Positions 1-12,640 of a stretch of 64,000 bases of DNA are shown here, one piece after another; positions within the stretch are counted from its first letter, which is position 1; the number at the start of each line of letters is the position of its first letter. The DNA is taken from assembly GCA_035041965.1 (NCBI GenBank), contig JAPYMA010001976.1:25130-89129 (forward strand), given 5' to 3'. Origin of the DNA: Anisakis pegreffii. Taxonomy: Eukaryota > Nematoda > Chromadorea > Rhabditida > Anisakidae. Below the pieces are notes generated by a model that had not been told where the DNA came from, ran no database searches, and saw nothing but the letters and a program-made list of their open reading frames with translations. Both the position numbers and the translations under genes were made by a program.

Positions 1-3000
1 GACGCAGCGCTGCCTTCGTCCAACTTACTCATCAACCTACAACTCATTACCATTATCATCATATATCATTAAACAACCCATTATCACTACGCACCCACAA
101 ATGAATAAAACGCCGCTTACACAAAGTATTCATCACAATGAAGATTGTTGCGTATCAAAGCGTGATCAACACTTGCTCGAAACACCATGAACTGTTTCCA
201 CATCTATAAATTAAAGTGAAAGTTCATGTTTGATTGTTAAATTGAATATCAGAGAACACAATTCGATGACAATATTTGAATAAATTAACGAATAAGACGA
301 TCGTTTAAATTTGTAAACAGAAGCGAAATTTGTAAATTGAAGCGAAATGAGAATTTTTCTGGAGGCATGGAATGGAGTGTGATTTCTTTTCGTGACAGAA
401 ATTCCGATCAAAATCACTTTATCAGTTCAATTTTAACCACCATCAGCATCCGAGATGCAAAATTCTACTCAATAATCATATTCACAATAAAATTTAAACA
501 AGATACCAAATTTCACTTCGACAAAGTATCAGTATTCAGCGATTTCCGAACGAATAATGAATATGAAAACAATAAGATGACTATAATGATAGCTACAACA
601 ATAATGATTAAGAGAAAAACAAACCTGTTTAACAATAAGCACCAACAAATGCAAGAGCTTTTGTTGCAGTGCAGCAATTGAGATGTTCCTCAGCCAGACC
701 TGCATGATTCGGGGTGCATGCTCGTTCAGACAGATCGTTGTGCCCATGTTATACACCGTGTCCAGTGCATATTGTCTCACATTCACCTTCACACTCCCAT
801 CGTCTATAATCGCCAATATTGGGGGCAGTATCAGGTGAACGTACGGTGCTAAACACATCGAGATTGATTCCACACAACCGAACGCCTGCAATACTAACAA
901 TAACTGCTCGTATTAACAATATTATTGTTACTCGGATATCGACTGGTCGTTTTGTCAATCACTGTGAGCGATCGACGGAATATTTATTTCATTAGAGTAA
1001 TGATTTATTGGATTGCTATTTGACTGCGTTTAATTATGCAACGTATTCACGGCAACTAATTAATTACTCGGTTGTGTTCGGTTGGCCTGCTCGCCTGCCA
1101 GCGGAGTGGCGTAAATTGAGGCTAAAACAATGTGCAGCACGGAAACGCGAGCATTGTGGCCAGCAACGTTACAAACGTTTGATAGCCTGCTTGCCAATTC
1201 AGGTAATTAACAATAACACCAACAACAACAACAACAACAATAAAACTTCCTCGTAATAATATTATGACAACGAACACTTCACATTAAAACAAAACGCATC
1301 TATCGCACTAACCGCACAAGTGAGCGCTCTATCAGTGGATCGATCCGAATAGAACACCTTCAACAGATACGGACACAAATCGGCGACGAACGGTGCAAAT
1401 GAAGCACCAAACGAAGAACCGATCTGCTGCATGACGTTCACCACTGTCAACTTCATGTTCACGTCCTCACTCCATACATCCTGAATCATCATTTACTTGT
1501 TACCTCTTTCGTGAAATCACTAGTAATTATAATATCGGTTATGAACACACTCGTACAGTTTTTCACTCCACTCATTTCTTTCTCTGCGATTACCTTGCGA
1601 CCTGTCTTCGCTCTCTATGTGGGCGCAGGTCTACCGATCCCCATGTTACTGTTTGTTGAGCAGACCTTTTCCATTTCTGACCAAACATTTTGACGAGTGG
1701 TTCATCCCATCTCATTCGTGGTCTGCCCAGGCGCCTCTTCACTCCTCTTGGAATCCACTGTGTTATTCGATTAGTCCAACGGTTATCACTCATTCTCTGA
1801 TCAGAGTGTTGTACCTTACCCTGATGATGGCCTTACCGTCGAAACGTCGCTAACTCCTGGTGCTCTGTCTGTCAATATTCCCTATTACTATCACTAAAAC
1901 TATTATCAATACCAGTATCACCAATCTGAGATCGATATCACCATCAGTGCAGTAGCTCTCATCACAAGGAACCGAGGTAATTTTCCAATTTCTTTAATCA
2001 GCACTTACAATACCTTATCGCCCCTCTCTCTGTGATTATCTCTCCTTCACTCACATCATTCTATGCAAACAAACAACCAACGTGAACAAACGACACATCT
2101 CATCGATGTGTCATACCCATATCATTTACACTCAAATAGCAATGATTAAACACTGCCATATCACCACATCAGTTGCGATTATGTATAAAGCTGAAACGAA
2201 CCGCAACAAGACCGAATAACTTCCCCATGTACGGCTTCATACTGACGCCAATCGTTGAAATAAGACTCGCCAACTGCTGCAGGAAGAACTGACGAACGTC
2301 TGGTCGAGACACGTGTTGAGTGACGTCGATTAATTTTGGTACGACCTCAAATTTGCACACTTACTATCAGTATTCATCACCGAGTATTTTTCCAAAGTGG
2401 ATGTATCTTCGATACTGCTATCGCACATCGTACATCAACAGTTTCTTATAAACCTCTTGAAAGTGACACACTACAAACATTTCTAATAATGATCCTTTGA
2501 TATATACAATAATAAAAATAAAAGAATATACCACCAACTTACAATATCAATAATAAAACACGACAATAACATTAAATGATAACACCAAAAAACAAACACT
2601 AAAAGCAAAACCTTGTCAACGTACTGCGACGATTTCGGTCCAAGATTACTGAAAATGGTGAGGAGCGCTTGAATGATCTGACGGTGCAGATGATGCAACG
2701 AGTCATCTCGCAGCATTTGCATTAAATTCGCGATCGCAAACGTCGGATAAAACTCCGACAGAGTGCATCGTTCATAATGGAACCATTGCACTATGTCTGA
2801 AATACGTCACCGAATTTACACTCAATTTCTTCTTTATAAACAATACCTTTGAAACTTACAAAAATACTTACGAAAACTTTAAAATACTTTTAAAATACGA
2901 TGAAGTCACAATACATAATTTTCGCATGAACATATGTTAATAGATCTAAAAGCATTCATTAAAAAAATACCAATCGCCGATATATCAGAACAAAACAAAC

Positions 3001-6000
3001 CATCTCTCGAATCCGAACTAACGACTGCAGATGGTAACGACAGTGCCATTGAATTCGATGTTACTGAAGGCACTAAACCCATGAATACTTTATACGTGTA
3101 CGGGTCCAATGCTCCGATTATTCCGAGTACCTGCAAGTCAATTACAATTCGAAAAGTATCACTCAACTAAATCCATACAAATTATATACGATACAAATAA
3201 ATCGATCATTGAAAATGTCACAATAATAACGTTAATTATAAATAAAATTGTGAAGTAGCGCTGATATATGCATTTTCAAGAACAATGAGAATAAGAATAA
3301 TAAAATAATAATACCTTGATGACCAAATAATGCCTAAAAATGTTTCACATAATCTATTATTCTCACGCATTATTTGGTCACCACGGTATTATTATCTTAT
3401 TATTATTCTCATTCTTATTCTCAACTGCAACAGCAATAATAAAATGAAAAAGTATTAACAATAGTTATAACAATAATGAAAGTAACAACAATAATAATGA
3501 AATAAATACACTGGTGAATACCCTACCCTCATTGTGGTCCTTCTCATCGAGACACTCATTTCAGTTTTGAGTAGTCTCAGTAGAATCTCCAACAGTTCAG
3601 GGTAATCACGATACGGATCGACCACATACGCTGTGTTCTGACACAATCGTCCCAGTGTGCGCAGAGCTGCCTTTAAATTAAATTCACCTATCACTTCATA
3701 AAACAACAGCAATAACCTACGACATACTCAATGAGATCACAACATCAATTCACCAACCCCCCCCCCAATATACCTGCAACTAATACGGACAACTGCTCTC
3801 GCTTAATATTTCTGCACTCTTTGATTATAGTCACATTTCTGGTCAACTGAAAGTGCATTTTCGCCAAACAATTTCATATCTCCTCAAAAACTAAATTCCT
3901 AATACTCAAAATAACCGCAAATAAAATCACACAGTAAAAATGATGATAAAATGTGTTTTTAATGCCTTAATATATGTATTCACATAACAAATCGATAAAC
4001 AATAAACATAAAAGAGTATATTTTAAAAAACAACAACCACAACAAACATAATAACAACAATAAAAATAACCTCACGACGACTCAGACTACTGGAATCTTG
4101 AAGAAATTGCAGTAGTGGTGTGAACAATGTATCGATTGTACGCACCAGATCTGCACCACCCGAGATCGCCAGCTCACTGATTGCATTCAGAACCTTAAAC
4201 GTGAATGAATTATTAACAACGAATAATAACATTAATACAATAATGATAACATTACCCACAACAATGGTTATATTAAGGATATCTGAAACGTTTTCTCAAT
4301 GAATATCTCCATACTTCATCATTAAAAACAATAGCGAACAAGCTACAATAGTCTCTCTAATCATTACAGTCCCTCCACTACAACATGCATCACTACACCG
4401 AGAGCATCTCCATCTCTAAATTTCTGAATGAATCTCGCATCAAACCTTTACACTTACGAACTGTTATATTTCAAGCTCATTAAATATACATATTAAACGC
4501 TAAAAATCGCAAGCAAATTGGTGCTAAATACATGCAATGAATACTAATAATAAAGTTTGTGCATATATTACTACCTGTATCGTAACATCAACATGAACAA
4601 TCTCAGATCGAAGTTTTGGAATGAGAGCCGACAGCACTGGATTCATGTAGGGACGCATGAATTTCGGTGACAAATGTGCTATTTGTGCTATCAGACGTGC
4701 ACTGTATTCTTCCAATCTTAAATTATTTCATTCTACACTTCAAACAAACACATTCAAGCTTTATTATAAATTGATCGATGCTCCTTACTTAGTGACCAAA
4801 CGGAATCAATACAACAATATTCTTAATCCAACGACTAATCAATCGTTGACAAACGATAAACTCAAAAGAGTAGAGATGTTAACTGATAAACTTTTTACGA
4901 CGGATATCTAATGAACTGAAAATTGCTTCAACTATGACCATCGACAAGGCAAATTTCGGGTGCTGGACGGTTTTCATGAATGGCCATCCAAGTCAAGTCA
5001 TTTCTAGAGAGGAATGATCAGTCAGTCTATTAGTAGATTTTCAGAATACGCTGCTGCGCCTAATAAAGGATTACAAAAAGAATAACACAACAAACCTTCC
5101 AACTCGACTGTTCGTCAATTGTGACAGTGTTTCGAGTAGAATTTTCCTCATTCTGGGTAGCACGAATGCCGGATTCAAATCGCCCAACTTGCCCAACAGC
5201 GCCACTGCTTCTTCTTGTATTTCGAGCTTCTCGTCGTGTAGACTCATGAATATCAACTCGAGCATATCAGCTTGTGCTAGATGCGACAGCAACGCGTGAT
5301 CGGCATTCTTGAAGCATCTGAGCACACTCAATCGCACCTCAACCGCTGAAATTCCAACAGCACTCTTCAAACCACTCCAAACAAAATCTTTCACTTCAAC
5401 CACCCATAAACCTACCTCAACCGATAACAACTACTACTATAAACGAACATAATTTCTCTCGGCTTCCCAATAAGAGCCGACAACACAGCAAAATGCCTTG
5501 TTCCCTACACTCTCTCAAGGAAGTCAACTTATCTGCTCAAAGTTATCTGCCTTCCCACTGCAAATACAATCAACCTTTCAACTGAAATGACAGTGAACAG
5601 ATTCGATTCGATTTCGAGCCAACTCATTGATGTTGTCGAGTCTCCGTCAACAGACTATGCATCTAGCTTATCTCCACCCATCTATTCTACTTAAAAGTAA
5701 AACGTACACGAGTCAACCACAGCTACAGAGACGAGTTGTCTCAAAACACCCTGGATCAGATTCAGCACGTCGGCCCGTTGTTTGCGATCGACCACTTCAA
5801 AGACTCGTACGAATGGCGAAAGCATCTCAGCGCAACACTTCACCGCCGCAAGACGCACTTCCGCGTTCTCACACACCACATATCCCTGCACAGTATTTTT
5901 CACTCTCATCAAGTTTATTACTATCATTTTATTGTTACTATCATCATTCACATATCATACAATCTATTATCATACAATTCCGCATAATCACTGCAAATAA

Positions 6001-9000
6001 CTATTCATCATTCATCATACAATCTATTATCATAATACTGCATTAGCCAGGCTATCAAATGTTTGTAATGTTGCTGGCCACAATGCTCGCGTTTCCGTGC
6101 ATTGTGCTCGATAGATATCATAATATTATCATACTATCAAATTACGATATCATAAATTTGATATTACCATAATAAATAATATCAAATTATCATAATATTC
6201 TGCATAATAACTACTATAACTACTCATTCATCTTATTTAATAACTACTCATCTATCTCATTCATTCAATAACTACTCATCATTCATCTTATTTCCATCCT
6301 CCCTTTCAGTGACATTCATCCAACAAGATATTCATTTCCAAATATCATTCAACTATTGTAATTCAAGCAATATCATTAAATATACATCAAAATAACCAAC
6401 AAATCAAATAACTAATTCAGTTTCAACTTCAAATAACTACAGCATATATCATAATGCAACAGCAACACTAACAAAACAATAAAGATAAACCAACGTGTGC
6501 GATATATTTAATGAACATCTGAAGGGCATGTCGTTGGAAATCGAATTTAGCTAATGCGGCGAGTGCGAGTTTTGTGACTGCGACATTGGTCACTTGAACG
6601 GGTCCGGATGGGATTGGCGGGGACGATGGTGGGTCGAGTTTGTTGGGTAGCTTGCGATTCATCAGTAACTGACACAATTCTTTCAACAATCCATCTTGGA
6701 CGTCCGTCTTCAGCGATGGAATGCACACCATTATCTCGTATGTTACGTCGATCAGACCTTCAAGTTCATTCATTCGGTCGTTTACCGAAATCTTTCGCGG
6801 GAATGATAATGTTTTTTAAATAATAAAAGTAAACTATAAAAATACATAAACCCAAACTCCAAGAGAATCGCACCTTTCGACAGCCCCGTGGCGAATAACA
6901 GTGGTAGCAGATTACGTATGTCATTTTCAATACTCACATCCAGTGCACGTACAACCAACGTGAGGCATGTGAACACATTCTCATCCGATGCTTTTCGTCT
7001 GAAAATGTCATTGTACTTTCGCTATTTAACAATAACAAACAATAACAATAATGATAACGAAAAAAAAATCGATTCAATCCAAAAAACAAAAAAAATAAAA
7101 GAACGAACGAACGTACTTATTAATAGCGGATTGCAACATCTGTTGAATAACACCAAGTAGTTGTGGAATTCGAGCACGTAACTGCTGAGGCTTGTCCAGG
7201 ATGAACAAGCCGAGAGTGGCCAGGGACTGCGGGTGTTTGTTGGTCAACGAGAGGACGTACGTGAACACAGATGACGGCTCGACGGCACAACCCTCGTAGT
7301 TGTCGTTGTCAGCTTCGAGTATGTTTTGAAATGACAGCAATCGGGGCAGTATCTCTAGTAGGATGATTTGGCATGAGACTGTACGATTGGTCGACATACA
7401 ACGCGTACACACTTCGTAGATCTGCAATTTTATCTGTTAATATCGTAAAATTTCAAGTCTTTAGTTGAAGTCATGAGCTGAAGAAACGAAATGAGATGAA
7501 TTCCCTTCGCGAAAACTCTGTCCTTCTTAATCGCTCTTCCATTGGAGAGCCCTCTCCAACCGAATGAATCACCCAAATCAAAAACAATCGCTATTCAAAA
7601 CAAATACGATAGAATAAATAATCATAGAAGGGGACGATGGATATCAATGAAGAAAAAAGATGATCATGAATAAGTAGAACATTAATAATAGTAGAATATT
7701 AATGAATAGAATATCAATAAATAGACTGTTCTTCAATAGATGTTCTTACCTCAGTAAGTAGAACAAGTAGAGTATTAATAAATAGAATAATATTCTTACC
7801 TCAATAATAATGAGATCAAATGGAATAATAAAAAATACTGGCATAATAATGCGAACATAAACACAACTAAACGAACCTTCTCAAATTTCTCAGCGATCAG
7901 TAACTTTGCAGTTCTCGAGTGCACCGTGTTCGAGTAAATGTCCTCGCAGAGCCAATCGATCGCGTTCGTGTCGATAACGTTGCGTTGATTGCTAAGAATC
8001 GCTTCTTGGTTCAACGACTTGATTCGTCTCTTCTCCGCGTTCACATTCCCAATCCTCAGTAACTCGTTCAGAATCAACAGCATCGCATGCGCACGCTCAT
8101 CACGATTCAAACCCTCGTAGGCCTGACACGCTATCGCTTCTTCGTAACAGTGCTGTAATTACTCACTACCATTAATAACATCATCATTACCACTAATATC
8201 TACTGCTATTATTATTATTATTATTGTTACTTGAACATCGAGTGGTTGTTTTGTCAATCTCTGTGAGCGATCGGCGGAATTTTTATTTTATTAGAGTTAT
8301 GATTATTTATTGGATTGATATTTGGCTACGATTAATTATGCAAAATATTCACGCCAACTAATTAATTACTCGGTTGTGCTCGGTTGGCCTGCTCGCCTAG
8401 CCAGCGGGGTGGCGTAAACTGAGGCTAAAACAATGCGCACGGAAACGCGAGTATTGTGGCCAGCAACATTACAAACGTTTGATAGCCTGGCTAATCCAGG
8501 TAATTATTATTATCATTATCGCTATCACTATCATTACAATTACTACTACTATCTCACACATTCACTACCACAATCCCAGATTGCCGGCCACTCTTAAATC
8601 CTGACAGGAGAAACTGAGCAAAACAGTTCCTTTGGGAAGGGCATCTAGCATAAAAATGCTACTCACTAAAAATAGTACGTGTAGCACAGTGTAAATATAA
8701 TCTGCTTGGGTAGTTCATAATTAAAAACACGTCGGAACAGAAAATGAGTTCATCATTAATGTTATAACTAATCGTTCACTTATGTGAAAAAATGGCCTAA
8801 TCGATGCATTCTAATGCCATGTAAAATACATGAAGATTACCAGCAAAAATCACTCGTGATAGCGTAACGAACGATGTTATTATTATGCAAATGCTATGTG
8901 AGATGAAATGAATAATAATAAAAAAGGCACATAAGACATACCCTGTACCATTCAGACTTTTGTTTCGCTTCTCTCTGTGACGTAACTGCCAATGCGGCAC

Positions 9001-10980
9001 GTAACGCTTTCGCTGCATAGATTCTTACTTGAACCTATTAAGAGACAATCACCATTTATCAGTAACTTTAAATGAATCAAATTAATCTTTCATTATATTA
9101 TCAAATTCAAAACATAATAACTACTCATCAGCTACTCACTAACAACGATAACTGTCAAAAACATTTGACAATGAATAATCAACGGAAACAAATAATCGAT
9201 TACTTTCGGATCGCGAATAACATTGAAAATATTCGAGAAGAAATGTGCCGCTCTTAAAAAGAAGGATGTCGATGTGTAGAGAGCCAGCTGGCCAGCCAGA
9301 AGAACTGCAGCCATACGACGAGCCTCATGCCGTTCGGGTTCTTCTAACCACTCACAAACCTTTCAAATTTATCTTTTCTTCAACAAATTACAACAGTACT
9401 TATAATGAAAACGATAAAAATTTCAATGACAACAATACTGACATAATAATAGACGTAACAAATTTGAAAATTTACTTGATTCAGTGATTTTTCGACCAAT
9501 TCGACGGCGAATGTTTTTGATGTCTGTATGAGGTAAGCGATCGCTCTCGCAGACAATTTCATGCCAACCTCATCGCTGTTCGTCAGTGCTTTCAGCAGGT
9601 ATTTCGCGAATCGCGGTATCCGCTTCTGTTCATCACCCGCATTCTCAACCAAACACACTGAAATAAATAAATTTGCTTTCGCCACATTTTCCACTCAAAA
9701 ACTTATCAACGATTACGAATAAAATACCGACTGCAAACTGTGATATGCAGCGACTTTATGTACAAAAGAACTTAAAAATCCATTAACATCGTTACGAATT
9801 TTTCGAATTTGAGTTGTAATCGAAACGAATTTATCAACAGTCAATTCGAATATCAAACTCACCAATGAGCAATATTCCAGCCTTTTTATCATCATTGTCC
9901 GAACTCGAAATAAGCTCGTAGACGGCACTCTGAAATCTTATGCAATACACTAAATGTTAATGATGGTTTTAATAATCATACTAATAATCGTTATTATAAC
10001 AACGAATCACCTGATCAACTTTAGCATCGAAAGTTGAAATGAATTCGTTCACGTAATGAGCGCTGTGTTCACGAAGATCACTGTTTATGAAACTGAAATA
10101 TTCACATGCAAATGTGCTCCGACAAATGAAACAGCTTAGCGTTTGGTGTATTAAAAGTGCAGTTTATTTTTAGATCAGTTGCAATATTCGATGTATATGG
10201 CAGTGAATCACCGATTAATCAGTGGTCAGAGTGCAGCATTACCATATCACAATTTATATTTGTATTAAACCTTAAATTATTGTTGCATCTTATACTGTAT
10301 TAAACCATATTCTAACAATTCTTGAATATTATATTATCATTCTTATTATTTGTTGATACTGTCATTTTTGTTCCTTTGATATTATAATTTGATACATTAT
10401 CGGTTGAAGTTATCATTTGATATTATCGACAATATTATCATTCTAAAATCATTTGTGTTCATTCAGTCCGATTCCGATTCCCTTATAGATTCAACTCCGT
10501 TTCGTTGCAATCTTGTTTTATTTTGCTTTAATTTCATTACCTTACGTCTTTCTATTTGACATCACTTTGTCTTCTACACTACTTTGTAATCGGTTTACAT
10601 AACATTGTCATATTAAGTGCTTTATTCGGATGGATATTTTGTATAGTTGAATTTATAAATGAACGGAATAAACTACAATTAGTATTGTGAAGGCTGCCTC
10701 GGTTGGACTGGTATAATGAAATAAGATTCAGATCAGCACGATAGATTTTTATAAGCTACACTGCACCAAAACACGATGGTTGTTGAATTTCTTCAAATTT
10801 TGCTAAAATAATAAACTTAAAAAAGGTTGATGTGAAACATGTGAAGAATGAAAACTTGTATTACTCGTAGAGCTGTTTTGCGACTTTGATTCGATGTTCA
10901 TCGTTTCCTTTCTTTCGTAATTTAGTCAGAAATTCATTGGCTTTCTTGCTCGCTGATGTTTCCACTTTCGATACACTCAT
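1..10980 (-). CDS. let-363: TOR serine/threonine kinase (mTOR/LET-363 orthologue), N-terminal HEAT half, partial
   Basis: TOR is the catalytic subunit of TORC1/TORC2, controlling growth in response to nutrients. Exons resolved by phase and alignment to remembered mTOR: 10980-10865, 10092-10011, 9929-9863, 9657-9476, 9359-9204, 9034-8942, 8152-7877, 7421-7117, 6998-6874, 6757-6495, 5885-5708, 5345-5096, 4716-4575, 4193-4071, 3670-3527, 3130-2971, 2796-2612, 2345-2202, 1480-1313, 885-625. They total 3,420 nt, 1,140 codons, with no frameshift or stop. Diagnostic segments are LNRDERAHAMLLILNEL, YVVDPYRDYPELLEILLRLL and VLGIIGALDPYTYKV. A further exon 23-1 (LDEGSAAS) is likely but weak. Only HEAT repeats are present; FAT, FRB, kinase and FATC lie off the left edge. 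Start: ATG at 10980, with an acceptor at 11014-11015 just upstream that could be a trans-splice site; the frame stays open to it, so an upstream exon is possible. Introns carry three retroposon copies, a LINE fragment and a foldback repeat. Confidence 0.95.
922..1205 (+). mobile_element. SINE-like retroposon copy 1 (full length) in TOR intron
   Basis: A roughly 285-bp element, highly similar to sequences near 8.2, 22.4 and 59.2 kb. It is flanked by a 10-bp direct repeat ATTAACAATA (912-921 and 1206-1215), read as a target-site duplication. Internal landmarks are TGTGAGCGATCGRCGGAA near the 5' side and a GTGGCCAGCAACGTTACAAA motif near the 3' side. It lies in the intron between the exons ending at 1313 and starting at 885, antisense to TOR. 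No coding capacity and no convincing Pol III A/B boxes are visible. Confidence 0.8.
1590..1793 (-). mobile_element. Non-LTR retrotransposon (LINE) ORF2 C-terminal fragment
   Basis: A 67-residue minus-strand frame containing RWTNRITQWIPRGVKRRLGR followed by PRMRWDEPLVKMFGQKW. This resembles the post-reverse-transcriptase tail (RWT..V..W.P...KR..GRP..RW.D) common in RTE/Jockey/CR1-like LINE polymerases. No reverse-transcriptase palm motifs are nearby, so it is a short relic. It sits in the TOR intron between exons 2345-2202 and 1480-1313 and cannot move on its own. The LINE family cannot be named from this piece. Confidence 0.65.
3288..3422. repeat. Foldback inverted repeat in TOR intron
   Basis: Left arm 3288-3333 and right arm 3367-3422 are imperfect reverse complements. 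Both begin with GAGAATAAGAAT read inward and end with GACCAAATAATGC, with about 33 nt between. The transcript would form a long hairpin. It lies in the intron between exons 3670-3527 and 3130-2971. It could be a MITE or a local inverted duplication. Confidence 0.75.
6038..6115 (-). mobile_element. SINE-like retroposon copy 2 (5'-truncated) in TOR intron
   Basis: Contains only the 3' end of the repeat family, on the minus strand (CCACAATGCTCGCGTTTCCG on the plus strand). It is flanked by a 10-bp direct repeat TATCATAATA (6028-6037 and 6116-6125). 5' truncation plus target-site duplication is the signature of target-primed reverse transcription. It lies in the intron between exons 6757-6495 and 5885-5708. 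Confidence 0.7.
8222..8503 (+). mobile_element. SINE-like retroposon copy 3 (full length) in TOR intron
   Basis: A full-length member inserted in an ATT microsatellite, so its target-site duplication (ATTATT-type on both sides) is ambiguous. It is colinear with copy 1 through the TCAATCTCTGTGAGCGATCG, ACTAATTAATTACTCGGTTG and GTGGCCAGCAACATTACAAA landmarks. It lies in the intron between exons 9034-8942 and 8152-7877. Confidence 0.8.
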
Positions 10981-11447
10981 TTCATTTGATTCATTCAGAA
11001 CTTCTAACACAACCTGTAATTAACATTTGAACGATTGTATCGTGCTTCGTTGAAACTGAAGATAAGGCGAAACACTTAAAGCAATATCGATACAGTGCAA
11101 AGTTATTTGATCATCATTATTATTCGTTTGATCATCTTCAGTCGATTAATGCACACGTTTATATGTAAACAGATAGAAATGCGATAGAAACTTGTAAAAA
11201 ATTGTTTTACGAAGCTCGTATTGATGTTCTTTCCATCAGCTTGATAACCTGAACGGATAATTGATTGCTTGATTCAGGCTTGAATCTTTAATGCAGGTAT
11301 AAATCTTTAATTCTGTCATGAATCACTTGAAATCAAAGAGTAATTAGGTCGAGGACAGTTAGAACCTGCCAAGTGCCCGGTTATTTGGCCCCTATAGTTC
11401 GTTTCGGTTCGATTTGAGTAATGTTCCCCGTTTTGGACCCACATTAC
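10981..11447. other. Upstream region of TOR, no gene seen
   Basis: AT-rich sequence 5' of the TOR start codon. It contains the acceptor-like TTACAG (minus strand, AG at 11015-11014) 34 nt before the ATG, a candidate trans-splice or first-intron acceptor. I see no other gene. It should contain the TOR promoter, but no element can be named. Confidence 0.4.
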
Positions 11448-11760
11448 AAAACGGGAGAAGGGTTAACTTGGAAAGGGGAGGGTTCCCTAGCGAGGGGAGA
11501 GTGCCCGCGGGGAGAGAGAAGGGTTCCCCTGAGAGGAGGGGGACCCCCGAGAGGGAGGAGGGTTCTCCTGAGGGGAGCGAGTCCCCGCAGGAGGATAGGG
11601 TTCCCACCGGGAGAGAGAGGAAGGTCCCTCTGAGAAGGGGAAGGATGCCCGCGGGGAGAGGGAAGGTTCCTCGAGAGGGGGAGGTCCCGTGGGAGGGTTC
11701 CCTCGGGAGAGGGAAGGGGTTGCCCTGAGAGGGGGGAGATATCCCCAATAGGGATAAGGC
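11448..11760. repeat. Purine/G-rich degenerate minisatellite
   Basis: The plus strand is almost entirely A and G runs (GGGGAGAG, GAGGGGGA, GGGAAGG) punctuated every 20-40 nt by a short GGTTCC- or TGCCCGCGG-type interruption. The degenerate unit is about GGGGAGAGGGAAGGTTCC. Both strands are open for around 100 codons, but as low-complexity G/R/E or L/P/S peptides, so this is not coding. Strand asymmetry and repeated GGG/GGGG runs could support triplex or quadruplex structures. It lies 0.5-0.8 kb upstream of the TOR start. Confidence 0.8.
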
Positions 11761-11946
11761 GTCTACTCCCAACTAAAAGTAAGCGCACTATTTTCGACCC
11801 TGCTAGGAGTGGAGAGGGTTAAAGCGCTTACCCTCAGCTGAGGGTAAACTGTTTGCCCGAGCCGCACCCTCAACCAAGAACGGACACCATGCCCACGGTG
11901 CCCACCCTCGGCTGAGGGCCGAAGTGTCTCCTTGGAGACACACACA
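11761..11946. repeat. Palindrome cluster next to the G-rich block
   Basis: Three short palindromes or hairpins lie within 110 nt: CCCTCAGCTGAGGG (11831-11844, perfect), CCCTCGGCTGAGGG (11905-11918, one mismatched pair) and TGTCTCCTTGGAGACA (about 11925-11940). GC-rich against an AT-rich background, it probably belongs to the same repeat element as 11448-11760. Confidence 0.6.
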
Positions 11947-12280
11947 CAAAAATGTCAGTGGATGATGTTGCAGAGTCTCAGACTCCGCACCACTTGCCTC
12001 TGCTAAGCAGATGCAACTGAAATGGATGAGTGATGAGTTCGTTTATATATGATTCCTGGAGGCGATATTCGCAGGGTTATCAATGATCGAATTGATCAAC
12101 ATTCCAACAATACTTCATCACAATCTTAAACATTCATGTGAACTACTGAATTAATATCTCACAATCAGAACAATTAAATCTGATCTAACGTTTTGTTTGA
12201 CCAGATTTAGGCCTAAGCCATTTAGTGTAAAAGCTGTATTCTATAACCCACATTTGTTGCTTCCAGAGAGCAGTCCTCAT

Positions 12281-12640
12281 AAGATACCTTCAGAAAATCA
12301 GCTATTTCTCTGAACGTAGACAACCTCACCCGACAACATATATCCTTTTCTGAAACTAGAGAATCTGGGGAATCCAATGGTGTGAAAAAACCACCACGTT
12401 ACCGGGCAAGCCTGAGAACAGCGAAAGTTTGAAGATGGTGACCCTGATACCGCTAAGGTTATGTACATGTTGATAATTAAGATGCAGTTTATTGAAATGA
12501 ACGCTGCCGAGCAAGTAAGATACCTTCAGAAAGTCAGCTATTTCTCTGAATGTGTATATCCTTTTCTGAAACTAGAGAATCTGTGGAATCCGATCGTGTA
12601 TAGAAACCACCACGTTTCCGGTAAAGCTAAGCAAAACGTT
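12281..12640. repeat. Imperfect direct duplication of about 130-150 bp
   Basis: Unit 1 (12281-12430) and unit 2 (12517-12640) share AAGATACCTTCAGAAA, TCAGCTATTTCTCTGAA, TATATCCTTTTCTGAAACTA, GAGAATCTG.GGAATCC and ACCACCACGTT blocks in the same order. Unit 1 has about 20 extra bases (around ACAACCTCACCCGACA). A 72-codon frame crosses unit 2 (12461-12679), but unit 1 does not preserve it, so I do not call a gene. Confidence 0.7.

Noticed and set aside
922..1205. Interpreting the dispersed 285-bp family as a MITE with TTACYTGGA inverted termini
   Set aside because: The end similarity is short, target duplications are 10-12 bp and variable, and truncated copies always keep the same end; this fits retroposition better.
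11392..11788. Open frames of 100-126 codons on both strands in the G-rich block
   Set aside because: Low-complexity Gly/Arg/Glu or Leu/Pro/Ser peptides produced by the purine minisatellite; no splice context.
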